In this document: piece by piece, positions 35,306 to 43,949 of the stretch
Position numbering within the stretch: the first letter of the stretch is position 1
How the letters are laid out: every line of letters starts with the position of its first letter
Assembly: GCF_000296815.2 (NCBI RefSeq)
Contig: NZ_CAIT01000006.1
Span: 1,866,777 to 1,930,776, forward strand
Source: Fibrisoma limi BUZ 3
GTDB taxonomy: Bacteria > Bacteroidota > Bacteroidia > Cytophagales > Spirosomataceae
Direction: 5' to 3'
DNA: 64,000 nt
The notes under the pieces: generated by a model
Databases searched by the model: none
What the model saw: the letters and a program-made list of their open reading frames with translations, nothing else
What the model was told of the DNA's origin: nothing
Program-made: the position numbers and the translations under genes

Positions 35306-36424
35306 ATGAACGTCAGCCTGCCTGTTGTCAAAACTACCTTCTGGCCCGCCGTCCGACAGCGGCTCCTCAGCCGGGAGATACGGTTGTTTGGCATACACCT
35401 GGCTATCTGGCTGGTTTATGACCTCATTCAGTCGTACGTATTGCTGTACTGGATTCCTATTGACCCGCAGCGGGCCGAGCTGATCCCAATCTATAAATAC
35501 CGCAACGACTTGTGGGCACACGCCCGCATAACCCTCGTTGCCAGTACGATCTATCTGCTCACCGTCCACGGCAACTACGCCATCTTTAAACGCCTGCTTC
35601 GGCGGGATAGCTTCGGCCCAATCATCGCGTTCGTAGGTATTGAAATTTTTTACTTCTTCCTGCTGTCGGTTCTGGTTGGCTTCTACTACGGGTATACCGG
35701 TCTGAAGCTGGAAAATGGCATTGTTTTTTCGGTAATCGCGTTCTGCTGGCTTTATGCGCTGCTTTTTGCGGGCATTCGGGCCTACCGTAATTCGCGCCGA
35801 AACCAGCGATTGTTATACCAGCAAAAAATGGAAGCAGAGGTGGCCGCCCTGAAAGCGCAGGTGAATCCGCACTTCCTCTTCAACGCCCTGAACAACCTGT
35901 ATGGAATGGCCCTGTCGGGCGACAGCGAACGTACGGCCGCCGGTATTGAGCAGCTCTCGAGCGTAATGCGCCATATGGTCGAAGAGTCACGTCGCGACCG
36001 CACACCCATCCGGAAAGAGATCCGCTTCCTCGAAGACACTGTCGACCTGCACCGGATGCGGCTGCCCCTGCGCGATACCATTCGGGTCAGCTCGGTAATG
36101 GAGTGGGATGAAGAACCAACGCCCAGTGGTCGCCCGGCCGAAATTGCTCCGCTGCTGCTGGTCTCGTTTATCGAAAATGCCTTCAAATATGGGATCAGCA
36201 TGGATCAGCCCTGTTTTGTCGATATTCGGCTGACGGTTCGGCATGGTCATGTGCTGTTTCGCTGCCAGAACAGTATCATTTCCCAGAACCGGCTCGAAAG
36301 CAGCACGGGTACCGGTATCAGCAACGTTCGGCAACGGCTGGCTCTGATTTACCCGAACCGTCATCAACTGGCCATTACCGATCAGGACAGCGTGTTTGAT
36401 GTTCGGCTGGCGATCGATTTATAA
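35306..36424 (+). CDS. LytS/YehU-type sensor histidine kinase
   Basis: 372 residues. Four membrane helices in residues 25-160 are followed by a short coiled linker and the His_kinase domain with phospho-acceptor His189 in AQVNPHFLFNALNNL. The ATPase part has the N box ENAFKYG and GTGISNVRQRL. Such kinases normally pair with a LytTR response regulator encoded next door; none is found within this window, so it is an orphan. It probably shares a transcript with the CPBP protease. Confidence 0.93.
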   Translation: MNVSLPVVKTTFWPAVRQRLLSREIRLFGIHLAIWLVYDLIQSYVLLYWIPIDPQRAELIPIYKYRNDLWAHARITLVASTIYLLTVHGNYAIFKRLLRRDSFGPIIAFVGIEIFYFFLLSVLVGFYYGYTGLKLENGIVFSVIAFCWLYALLFAGIRAYRNSRRNQRLLYQQKMEAEVAALKAQVNPHFLFNALNNLYGMALSGDSERTAAGIEQLSSVMRHMVEESRRDRTPIRKEIRFLEDTVDLHRMRLPLRDTIRVSSVMEWDEEPTPSGRPAEIAPLLLVSFIENAFKYGISMDQPCFVDIRLTVRHGHVLFRCQNSIISQNRLESSTGTGISNVRQRLALIYPNRHQLAITDQDSVFDVRLAIDL

Positions 36425-36627
36425 GTCGTTCGGCCTCCCCTTCTTTCCCCCTACATTGGTTTGATCACCCCGCGACTCAGTCGTTGGATTCGCCAACTCA
36501 CGCAGTCTAAGCGACGAGTCGGTCGGTACGTCGTTTGTGTCCGCAGACCGATGCGCTTGCTTTGCATCATCACCCTGGCGCAGCCCCCAACTCCTGCCCG
36601 GTATGTAAGCAAACAACAACTACGACA

Positions 36628-37203
36628 ATGAACAACAAGACCCTGGGTATTCTGGCAATGCTGGGTGCCCCCTTCATGGCCATCGGCGTATACGTCGAAA
36701 GCCAGTACAAACCCCTGGCCGACTCCTGGTGGACGGGTGCATGGGGTATCCTCTACATTACGGCCTGGATGGGCAGCATGATCGCCCTCATTCGCCTTGG
36801 AGTAGCCGGCAACAGCCGGTTCGGGCGGGTTTTTCCGCTAATTGTACTCGGTACGCTGACCATCGCGAACGTATCAAATGTCTGGCAACTGGTCGCTCCG
36901 GCCTACAAGCCCGCCCTGTTCTGGGCACTGGATATGGGCTGGCCGCTGAGCAACGTCTTGATGCTGGTTTTCGGCATCGCGGTCATAGCTGCTCATCGGC
37001 TGACGGGCTGGCAACGTTTCGTTCCACTACTGTGTGGCCTATGGCTGCCCATGGCCCTAACTACCAAATTCTGGATTCCTACCGAACTGGGCTTTAACCT
37101 GACCTCGGCCTACAGCGCCGTTGCGTGGGCCTTGCTGGCCCTGGTGGTTCTGACGACCCGCCGGCTCAAGCAACCCCTATTGTCTCCTCTTCCGCGCTTA
37201 TAA
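36628..37203 (+). CDS. Five- to six-helix membrane protein, unknown
   Basis: 191 residues from the ATG at 36628. Hydrophobic segments: ILAMLGAPFMAIGVYV, LYITAWMGSMIALIRLG, VFPLIVLGTLTIANVSN, VLMLVFGIAVIAAH, FVPLLCGLWLPMALT and a C-terminal one. No catalytic residues are recognisable. Twenty-nine bases before a small lipoprotein gene, with which it is likely co-transcribed. Confidence 0.75.
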   Translation: MNNKTLGILAMLGAPFMAIGVYVESQYKPLADSWWTGAWGILYITAWMGSMIALIRLGVAGNSRFGRVFPLIVLGTLTIANVSNVWQLVAPAYKPALFWALDMGWPLSNVLMLVFGIAVIAAHRLTGWQRFVPLLCGLWLPMALTTKFWIPTELGFNLTSAYSAVAWALLALVVLTTRRLKQPLLSPLPRL

Positions 37204-37232
37204 CCTCATTTTTTAACAACAAAAACTCAATC

Positions 37233-37769
37233 ATGAAGAAGCACCTGTTTACCGTATTCGCCCTGCTGTCGCTGTCCATCGCCTGCACAACCGACAATTC
37301 AGGCAAAATCGACCCAGCCATTCAAAGTAACGTACCAACCGAAGCGACCGGCAAATGGATGTGGGGTACGTTTTCACTGAGCAATTTCTGGGGCTACGAC
37401 GGCACCTACCAGGGCAAGCCGTTCGAGCAGGCTTTCGTGCTGGATTTTAAAGCTAACGGCGAGTTTGAAGAATACGTCATCAACTCGGCCAGCAGCTACA
37501 ACTGCCGCACGGAAGCATTTACGTACATCAAAGGTAAAGTGAAGTTCAACGAAGACCAGCAGTCGTTTACGCTCACTCCGCAGAGCGGCAACTACCGGGG
37601 CTTTTACTCGTGTTACCCCAAAAACAACTTCAAGCGCGATGCCAAAGCCAGCGAATTGAAGGTCACGACGTATTATTATGACGTCGTGACGAACCAGGGC
37701 CAGAAACAGATGGTGCTACGTGACAGCCCGAACGACTCCCAGGGGATGACAATGAAATGGTCGAACTAA
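37233..37769 (+). CDS. Small lipoprotein, unknown
   Basis: 178 residues. A lipoprotein signal, LLSLSIAC with Cys18 as the lipidation site, is followed by a compact aromatic-rich domain (GKWMWGTFSLSNFWGYDGTY) that resembles the small beta-barrel lipoproteins frequent in Cytophagales. No known function. It follows the membrane protein by 29 bases and is closed by a T-tailed terminator, defining a two-gene operon. Confidence 0.75.
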   Translation: MKKHLFTVFALLSLSIACTTDNSGKIDPAIQSNVPTEATGKWMWGTFSLSNFWGYDGTYQGKPFEQAFVLDFKANGEFEEYVINSASSYNCRTEAFTYIKGKVKFNEDQQSFTLTPQSGNYRGFYSCYPKNNFKRDAKASELKVTTYYYDVVTNQGQKQMVLRDSPNDSQGMTMKWSN

Positions 37770-37792
37770 CTGGTCGGCCGACCGATGCAGCC

Positions 37793-37840
37793 GGGTTGAT
37801 GAGCGACTTGCAGAAAACGCTCATCAACCCTTTCATTTTT
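37793..37840 (+). terminator. Intrinsic terminator
   Basis: GGGTTGATGAGCG (37793-37805) and CGCTCATCAACCC (37818-37830) form a perfect 13-bp stem, followed by TTTCATTTTT. It ends the membrane protein-lipoprotein operon. Confidence 0.85.
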
Positions 37841-37881
37841 ATCGCTATTTTTATGGTTTGTTTCGTCTCATCTAAGCCGTA

Positions 37882-40383
37882 ATGAACTACCTGTCACCAC
37901 TGCTGACGGTTCTGCTGGTCGGTCGGGTACTAGCCCAGCCTTCACCCCAGTCCGTGCGGAAACCGGCCGATCTCCCGCCCGCACTTACCATCGAAAAAAT
38001 CATGCAGGACCCCAAAGTCTGGATTGGCACCTCGCCGTCCAATCCGTTCTGGTCCGACGATTCACAAACGATCTACTTTAGCTGGAACCCCGAGAAAGCC
38101 AAGGGCGATTCGCTGTACAAGGTCACGCTGGCTAAAGACGGCAAACCCGGTCAGCCTGTTAAGGTCGCGCCCGCCGAGCGTCGGGCCGTTCCGCCGGCAG
38201 CCGGCGCCTACAACCGTGCCCGTACCCTACGCTTGTACGAAAAGCAGGGCGACCTGTTCCTGATCGATGTCAAAACCAGCCGCGTCCGGCGACTGACCAA
38301 TACGGTCGACACCGAAGCGGACCCACGCTTTTCGGGAGATGAACAAAGCGTAGTCTTTCGGCGGGGTGGCTCCAATCTGTTCCAGATGCATCTGCAAACG
38401 GGCGAGCTAAGTCAGCTCACCGACTTCCGGCAGGGCAACAAAAAAGCGGAGCCCAAAGCTAATGATGAAGAGAAATTTCTGAAGCAGGACCAGCTCCGGA
38501 TGTTCGAGGTACTTAAGGAGCGTAAAGACAAACGCGACGAAGCGGAGCGCATCAGCAAAGCCGACCGCCCAAAGCGCCCGAAAGAGATCTACCTCGAAGA
38601 CAGACAACTGTTTAACCCGCAGCTTAGCCCTAACGGCCGTTTCGTAACGTACCGGCTGGCAAAAAATCCGACGGCTGCTAAAACCGCCCAGGTACCCAAC
38701 TACGTAACCGAGACCGGATATACCGAAGATATTGCGGCCCGCACAAAGGTGGGTGCCCCCCTGGCGGCCCAGGAGTTTTTTGTGTACGATATTGAGAAGG
38801 ATACCGTGCGGGCGGTCAGCGTAAAGGCTATTCCGGGTATCAACGATAAGCCCGACTACGCCAAGGCAACCGCTGGCACCGGACAGCCAGCCGTGGGCAC
38901 CAAACGGGATTCTACCCGGTCCGGGGTCGCGAAAGCTGATACGGCGAAGAAAAATACGACACGGCCGGTGGTCATCAACGGCCCGGTCTGGTCTGACGAC
39001 GGTAAGCAGTGCGTGGTAGTCGTTCGGTCGCTCGACAACAAAGACCGCTGGATTATGCGGCTGGACCCCGAAACACTGAAGCTGACGCTCCTGGACCGCC
39101 AGCGCGACGAAGCCTGGATTGGAGGACCAGGGATGGGCTTTACGTACGCCACCGGCAACATGAATTTCCTGAGCGATAACCAGACGATCTGGTATCAGTC
39201 GGAGGCCGACGGGTATTCGCACATCTACACCATTAACGTACTGACGGGCGAAAAAAAGCAACTGACCAAAGGGAAATTTGAAGTCCAGCAGGTAATTCTG
39301 TCGAAAGACAAGACCCATTTCTTCCTGCAAACCAACGAAGTACACCCTGGCGAACAGCATTTTTACCGGATGGCCGTAACGGGTGGGCCACGTGTTCGTT
39401 TGACCACCATGACCGGCGCGAACGACGTAACCCTGTCGCCGGACGAAACCAGACTCGCCATTCGCTACTCATCCGGCAACCAGCCCTGGGAGCTTTACCT
39501 ATCCGAGCTCAGCCCCACGTTACTGGCCAGCCGTAAAGCCGAAACCGTACCGCTGGTAAGCACCCGTCCGGCAATCAAGCTAACCAACTCCCTTACCGAG
39601 GAATTTAAAGCGTATGCGTGGCGGGACCCCGCCTTGGTTACCATTCCCGCCCGCGACAGCCAGACGATCTACGGGCGTCTGTACAAACCGGCCAATCCTA
39701 ACGGCAAAGCCGTCGTATTCGTGCACGGAGCCGGTTACCTGCAAAACGCCCACAAGTGGTGGAGCCAGTATTTTCGGGAGTACATGTTCCACAACCTGCT
39801 GGCCGACAAGGGGTATACCGTACTGGACATCGACTACCGGGCCAGCGCTGGTTACGGCCGCGACTGGCGGACGGGTATCTACCGCCACATGGGCGGTAAG
39901 GACCTCGACGACCATGTGGATGCGGCCCGCTGGCTGGTACAGAACCACGGCGTCGATTCGAAGCGGATTGGCATATACGGCGGTTCGTATGGGGGTTTCA
40001 TTACATTAATGGCCCTGTTTACTCAGCCCGATGTGTTTAAAGCCGGTGCGGCTCTGCGCCCCGTTACAGACTGGGCGGCTTACAACCACCCCTACACGGC
40101 CAATATCCTCAACGAACCCCAGTCTGATTCGCTGGCGTACCGCCGATCATCGCCCATTTACTTTGCTGATGGCCTGAAAGGTCACCTATTGATCTGCCAC
40201 GGCATGGTGGATGTTAACGTGCATTACCAGGACGTTGTACGGCTGGCGCAGCGACTGATCGAACTTCGGAAAGAAAACTGGGAACTGGCTTCGTACCCCG
40301 TTGAAGATCACGGCTTTGTGGAGCCAACAAGCTGGATGGACGAGTATAAGCGCATCCTGAAACTGTTTGAAGAAAAGTTATAA
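37882..40383 (+). CDS. S9-family peptidase (prolyl oligopeptidase-like), exported
   Basis: 833 residues with a short signal peptide (ending VLAQ). Residues 40-560 form a beta-propeller of WD/DPP-like repeats (WSDDSQTIYFSWNP, DPRFSGDEQSVVF), interrupted by a Lys/Asp-rich stretch at 195-235 and a low-complexity insertion around 325-360. The alpha/beta hydrolase domain follows with catalytic Ser702 (YGGSYGG), Asp777 and His810. It removes dipeptides or cleaves short peptides in the periplasm. Single gene; its stop is followed immediately by one arm of a 30-bp inverted repeat. Confidence 0.93.
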   Translation: MNYLSPLLTVLLVGRVLAQPSPQSVRKPADLPPALTIEKIMQDPKVWIGTSPSNPFWSDDSQTIYFSWNPEKAKGDSLYKVTLAKDGKPGQPVKVAPAERRAVPPAAGAYNRARTLRLYEKQGDLFLIDVKTSRVRRLTNTVDTEADPRFSGDEQSVVFRRGGSNLFQMHLQTGELSQLTDFRQGNKKAEPKANDEEKFLKQDQLRMFEVLKERKDKRDEAERISKADRPKRPKEIYLEDRQLFNPQLSPNGRFVTYRLAKNPTAAKTAQVPNYVTETGYTEDIAARTKVGAPLAAQEFFVYDIEKDTVRAVSVKAIPGINDKPDYAKATAGTGQPAVGTKRDSTRSGVAKADTAKKNTTRPVVINGPVWSDDGKQCVVVVRSLDNKDRWIMRLDPETLKLTLLDRQRDEAWIGGPGMGFTYATGNMNFLSDNQTIWYQSEADGYSHIYTINVLTGEKKQLTKGKFEVQQVILSKDKTHFFLQTNEVHPGEQHFYRMAVTGGPRVRLTTMTGANDVTLSPDETRLAIRYSSGNQPWELYLSELSPTLLASRKAETVPLVSTRPAIKLTNSLTEEFKAYAWRDPALVTIPARDSQTIYGRLYKPANPNGKAVVFVHGAGYLQNAHKWWSQYFREYMFHNLLADKGYTVLDIDYRASAGYGRDWRTGIYRHMGGKDLDDHVDAARWLVQNHGVDSKRIGIYGGSYGGFITLMALFTQPDVFKAGAALRPVTDWAAYNHPYTANILNEPQSDSLAYRRSSPIYFADGLKGHLLICHGMVDVNVHYQDVVRLAQRLIELRKENWELASYPVEDHGFVEPTSWMDEYKRILKLFEEKL

Positions 40384-40385
40384 GA

Positions 40386-40477
40386 AGAGGGAGGAAAGGA
40401 GGAAGGGGAGGAAAGGAGAAGAGGGATAGTAGTTGCCCCCTTTTCTACTTTCCTCCCCTTCCTCCTTTCCTCCCTCT
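40386..40477. terminator. Purine-tract inverted repeat, 30-bp perfect arms
   Basis: One strand carries only purines in the left arm (40386-40415, AGAGGGAGGAAAGGAGGAAG...) and its exact complement forms the right arm (40448-40477). The loop is 32 bases. It fills the gap between two convergent genes and ends one base before the stop codon of the SprB-repeat gene, so it probably works as a bidirectional terminator. Confidence 0.8.
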
Positions 40478-42787
40478 CTATTGTACCATCACGCGCAGCA
40501 TCGACTGCCGTTGTCCGGCTTCGGCTTTGATCAGATACATTCCGGCGGGCAGGTTCGGCAAGGCCCAGTCGACCTGCTGTTTCCCACTAAAAGCGGGGAT
40601 ATTCTTCTGACTTACACTGCGTCCCGATAGATCGACCATCTGGAGCTTTACCGCTGAGCGTTGTACCTGATTGATTTCCACCTGTAACCGTTCCGACGTT
40701 ACCGGGTTAGGATACACCCGAATGGCCAGTTCCGTAACCGGCTCAGGAGCCGCTGTCAGCACAAACTGGAACGGATCCGATTGGGGTGATGGGCAACCAT
40801 TCCGCGTTACAATTACGTAATACAGACCGCTGGCAAAGGGGGTCAGTGTGGGCAACGTAGCAGCGGGCAACGGCCGGGCGGCCGTGGTGTCAGTCCGGTA
40901 ATACCACTGAATACCGGTCGTATCGTTGACCGTCAGCGAACTGCCGCTGAGCGTAACAACTGGTTTTGGTGGCTGCGGGAAGATCGACCGGATCGTTACC
41001 GTTGCTGGTGTCGACTGGCAACGATTGCTGTCAAGGACCGTGATGGTATATACACCTTCGGCCAGTCCCGTCTGCGATCCAGTGCGGCTGGTCAGCGTAT
41101 CCCGCCGTTCGGTCTGCCAGAAAAATGTGTATGGCCCCCGACCACCCGTCGGCAGCACGACCGCTTCGCCATCACGCCGACCCGGACAGGTTACGTCTCG
41201 GGTCCGGCTGGGCGCTACCGTTACGGGCGATGCGTTCGCTACGGTTACGTCGAGGGAATCGGCGCAACCGGCCTCGTCAATAATCTTGAACTTATACGTA
41301 CCGGGCCCAAGACCTGTGAACTGGCTGCTGGCCTGGATGGGCCGGCCGGGCAGGTTATACTGGCGAAGCGTTCCAGCGCCACCCTCGCTGGCCAGGATCA
41401 CCGAGCCTGTAGGGCAGTTACAGCAGGCAGCCGGCACCGTAGCCGCCCGCGCCCGCAGGGTCGGGGAGCTGGTGACCGATACCGGCGTCGTCGCCAGGCA
41501 ACCGTTGGCGTCCCGGGCCGTCACGGTATATGATCCGGCTCCTACGTTTCGGAATATGCTCTCCCCCTGGAACGACTGCGATGTATTAAGCTGATACTGG
41601 AACGGCGATGCTCCACCTGTTGTCGTCACGCTGATCGAACCACTGGTTGTGCCAAAGCAGTTGGTTGGAATGGACGTTGCCCGCACCACCAGCGGAGCCG
41701 GTTGCTCAACCCGAACGGTTGTTTTAGGGCTGATACAGCCGATAGCATCCCGGATCGTGAACTCATACGTATTGGCCCCCAGGTTCGTAAATGTGTTGCT
41801 GGTCTGGAAAGCACCGTTGCCGAGCTGATACTGATACGGACCGGTTCCACCCGCTACGGTCAGGCTGACGGTACCATCGGCAGAACCAACGCAACTGGCC
41901 AGTTTAACTCCCGGTTTCACGTCGAACGGAGCCGGCCCACCGATGAAGGCGTTCAGACTGACCGTACACCCAATCCGGTCTGTTGCCGTAACGAAATAGT
42001 TGGTATTGGCTCTCAGGTCAAAAAACACACCGCTTTCCTGGTAAGGCCCCCCGTTGATCTGATACCGGAAGCCGCCGTTTCCGCCGGTTGCCGTACTGAC
42101 GATTCCCCCATCTGAACCGCCCGGGCATTTGGCAGCCACGGCTTGCAGCACTAACGAAATAGATTCGGGCTGCGAGATCTGCACGTTTGTCTGGGCCGTA
42201 CAGCCGACTGCATCCCGGACAACACCCGGGTACACGCCATCACGCAAGCCCGTAAACGTCGGCGATGCCTGAAACGCGCTGCTACCCAGTTGGTACTGAT
42301 ACGGTGCCGTTCCGCCCGCTGCCGCCAGCACGGCAATACCATTGGCACCACCCGCGCAGGTTACGGGCGTGGTCGTTGCGGTAATTGTAACTCGGGGATT
42401 TACGGTTATTCGGGCCGGCGATGCGTTGGTGTTGGCAGAACCCTCGTTGTTGGTAACCTGAACCGTGTAGTCGCCGGCATTGGCCGTCGTTATGTTGGCC
42501 AACACTAATGAACTCGATGTTGCTGATGAAATTGCCTGGCCATTACGAAACCACGCATATGTTACGTTGGTGCCGGTTGCGGTTACGGAGAGCGACACAG
42601 TGGAGCCTTCACAGGCAGAAGCAGATCTTGGCGCTACGGTGATAACGGGGGGAGCCAGTACGTTGTCGGAAGGTTCGGAAGCGGCCTGTACCGGCTCAAC
42701 ACCTGCTACCATAGCCATCCCGACAAGCATAAAAAAACACACGGACCAACTCCTCGACCGAAAAGAAAAGGGTAAATATTTTTTCAT
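40478..42787 (-). CDS. SprB-repeat surface protein with Ig-like domain and T9SS C-terminal signal
   Basis: 769 residues from the ATG at 42787, supported by a -7 box at the complement of 42812-42819. A signal peptide is followed by an Ig-like domain (residues about 45-130) and about six SprB repeats of 70-80 residues, each with C.G...G....A.GG..PYQYQL and a D..GC element. The last 75 residues, starting VYPNPVTSERL, are a type A T9SS sorting domain that directs the protein through the type IX secretion system to the cell surface. SprB-type proteins act as adhesins, in some species for gliding. The number of repeats is typical for a medium-sized member. Confidence 0.92.
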   Translation of the reverse strand: MKKYLPFSFRSRSWSVCFFMLVGMAMVAGVEPVQAASEPSDNVLAPPVITVAPRSASACEGSTVSLSVTATGTNVTYAWFRNGQAISSATSSSLVLANITTANAGDYTVQVTNNEGSANTNASPARITVNPRVTITATTTPVTCAGGANGIAVLAAAGGTAPYQYQLGSSAFQASPTFTGLRDGVYPGVVRDAVGCTAQTNVQISQPESISLVLQAVAAKCPGGSDGGIVSTATGGNGGFRYQINGGPYQESGVFFDLRANTNYFVTATDRIGCTVSLNAFIGGPAPFDVKPGVKLASCVGSADGTVSLTVAGGTGPYQYQLGNGAFQTSNTFTNLGANTYEFTIRDAIGCISPKTTVRVEQPAPLVVRATSIPTNCFGTTSGSISVTTTGGASPFQYQLNTSQSFQGESIFRNVGAGSYTVTARDANGCLATTPVSVTSSPTLRARAATVPAACCNCPTGSVILASEGGAGTLRQYNLPGRPIQASSQFTGLGPGTYKFKIIDEAGCADSLDVTVANASPVTVAPSRTRDVTCPGRRDGEAVVLPTGGRGPYTFFWQTERRDTLTSRTGSQTGLAEGVYTITVLDSNRCQSTPATVTIRSIFPQPPKPVVTLSGSSLTVNDTTGIQWYYRTDTTAARPLPAATLPTLTPFASGLYYVIVTRNGCPSPQSDPFQFVLTAAPEPVTELAIRVYPNPVTSERLQVEINQVQRSAVKLQMVDLSGRSVSQKNIPAFSGKQQVDWALPNLPAGMYLIKAEAGQRQSMLRVMVQ

Positions 42788-42811
42788 GAATCTGGTGATA
42801 AGATATGCAAG

Positions 42812-42819
42812 CAAAGTTA
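42812..42819 (-). promoter_or_regulatory. -7 promoter box TAACTTTG
   Basis: Perfect TAnnTTTG on the minus strand, 24 bases before the ATG at 42787. It excludes an upstream start at 42814. Confidence 0.55.
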
Positions 42820-42909
42820 TTGGTTTACGTCATGTATGCTATAGCTTCAGGTTATGGCAGCTTTAAATTTTCATCATACGTCCACTTTTATTATTGAATA
42901 GCCTTAAAA

Positions 42910-42945
42910 CACAAAAGGTCTGCTTGATGAAGCAGACCTTTTGTG
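42910..42945 (-). terminator. Terminator hairpin after the acidic-protein gene
   Basis: Perfect 15-bp stem, CACAAAAGGTCTGCT (42910-42924) with AGCAGACCTTTTGTG (42931-42945), six-base loop, 20 bases beyond the stop at 42966. Confidence 0.85.
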
Positions 42946-42965
42946 CCATACGTATTGAGGAAATC

Positions 42966-43496
42966 CTAGTAGAACAAGCCCCAGTCGTCGGGCGCATCGT
43001 TATCTTTATCGAAGCTGTTCACCCAATCAACAAACAGGACACGGAACTGCTCGATTTCTTCACGCAGCAGGTTCAGATAGGCCGGATTAGCGAGTTTCTC
43101 GGCCTTACAGTATGAGGTCTGAGCCAGCAGCTCCCGGGCGTGCATCTTAATGATGACGGCATTTTCCATCCGCAGGGTATACAGATCACCCCCTTCGGCA
43201 CCCACAATTTTTGGGGCCAGCATCATGGCATTGGCCAGCATCTGTTCATGCATCATCAGCACATCGTCTTCCTTATTGAACGTGTCAACGATAGCCTGCG
43301 TCAGCTCCATCAACTCCTTGGCTTTCCGAAGAATAGGCAGATTGTTGATCCGCCGATTTTCTGCTTCCATCTCCCGACGTGCCTCTTCCGGGTCATAGTC
43401 CTCATCGAACCCATCCCAGTCCATGTAACTGTCGTCGTCATCGTCGTCGTCAAAGTTCATCGGTATTTGGTCGAAAGGGGTTTTGGCCTTAAGCAA
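42966..43496 (-). CDS. Acidic protein of unknown function
   Basis: 176 residues (164 if the ATG at 43460 is used). It has a run of seven Asp near the start (FDDDDDDDSYMDW), then a helical domain with few hydrophobic clusters (RKAKELMELTQAIVDTFN, EQFRVLFVDWVNSFD) and no signal peptide. No family is known to me; similar short acidic proteins are conserved in Cytophagales. It is cytoplasmic. Divergent from a DUF2721 fragment with twin palindromes in the gap, and closed by a clear terminator. Confidence 0.75.
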   Translation of the reverse strand: MLKAKTPFDQIPMNFDDDDDDDSYMDWDGFDEDYDPEEARREMEAENRRINNLPILRKAKELMELTQAIVDTFNKEDDVLMMHEQMLANAMMLAPKIVGAEGGDLYTLRMENAVIIKMHARELLAQTSYCKAEKLANPAYLNLLREEIEQFRVLFVDWVNSFDKDNDAPDDWGLFY

Positions 43497-43508
43497 TACA
43501 AATCAACA

Positions 43509-43535
43509 CAAACGTTTGGCAAAAACAAACGTTTA
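43509..43535. promoter_or_regulatory. Two CAAACGTTT palindromes in a divergent gap
   Basis: CAAACGTTTG (43509-43518) is a perfect 10-base palindrome and CAAACGTTTA (43526-43535) is one base different; centres are 17 bases apart. They lie between divergent starts at 43496 and 43547, the place of an operator. The shape resembles LacI/GntR-type half-site pairs, but no regulator is adjacent. Confidence 0.45.
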
Positions 43536-43546
43536 GCACTGAAAAT

Positions 43547-43843
43547 ATGCCTGTTATGGAGCTGACCGTTAGCACACCCGCTCTCTTATTCTCCACTATC
43601 TTCCTCTCAATGATTGCATTCACCAACCGGTTTCTGACGCTGTCGAGTTTGACCCGCGGCCTGCACGAAAAATTCTGCGTTAATCCTGATACGGTGTACG
43701 TGGCCCAGATTCAGAACCTGCACCGGCGACTCATTCTGATCCGTAACGTACGAATCCTGAGCGATATGGAAAACAACTGGGCAACCGCAGTCTTGGACTA
43801 TTTTCGTTACGTTCCCGACATTCCAGCCACAAGGACGATATAA
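43547..43843 (+). CDS. DUF2721-like membrane protein, C-terminus shortened
   Basis: 98 residues. The first 65 match the start of DUF2721 (TPALLFSTIFLSMIAFTNRFLTLSSL, then HRRLILIRNVRIL), a family that normally has about 130 residues and further membrane helices. After LIRNVRIL the sequence is unlike the family and ends. This may be a truncated or frameshifted remnant, or a short variant. It starts near twin palindromes. Confidence 0.6.
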   Translation: MPVMELTVSTPALLFSTIFLSMIAFTNRFLTLSSLTRGLHEKFCVNPDTVYVAQIQNLHRRLILIRNVRILSDMENNWATAVLDYFRYVPDIPATRTI

Positions 43844-43887
43844 AATAAATAATTAATAAATAACGCAAAATGGTAACCGTTTACTCA

Positions 43888-43946
43888 AGATAAAGCTATA
43901 TTTGGCTATAATCCCCGCTACCACCTGAGGTAGGGCAGCTTTATCT
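43888..43946 (+). promoter_or_regulatory. Promoter with flanking inverted repeat (SGNH/DUF11 gene)
   Basis: Perfect -7 box TATATTTG at 43897-43904. A perfect 10-base inverted repeat, AGATAAAGCT (43888-43897) and AGCTTTATCT (43937-43946), brackets the box and the transcription start, with CTACC/GGTAG nested inside. It could be an operator, or a structure in the nearly leaderless mRNA. Confidence 0.5.
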
Positions 43947-43949
43947 ACT

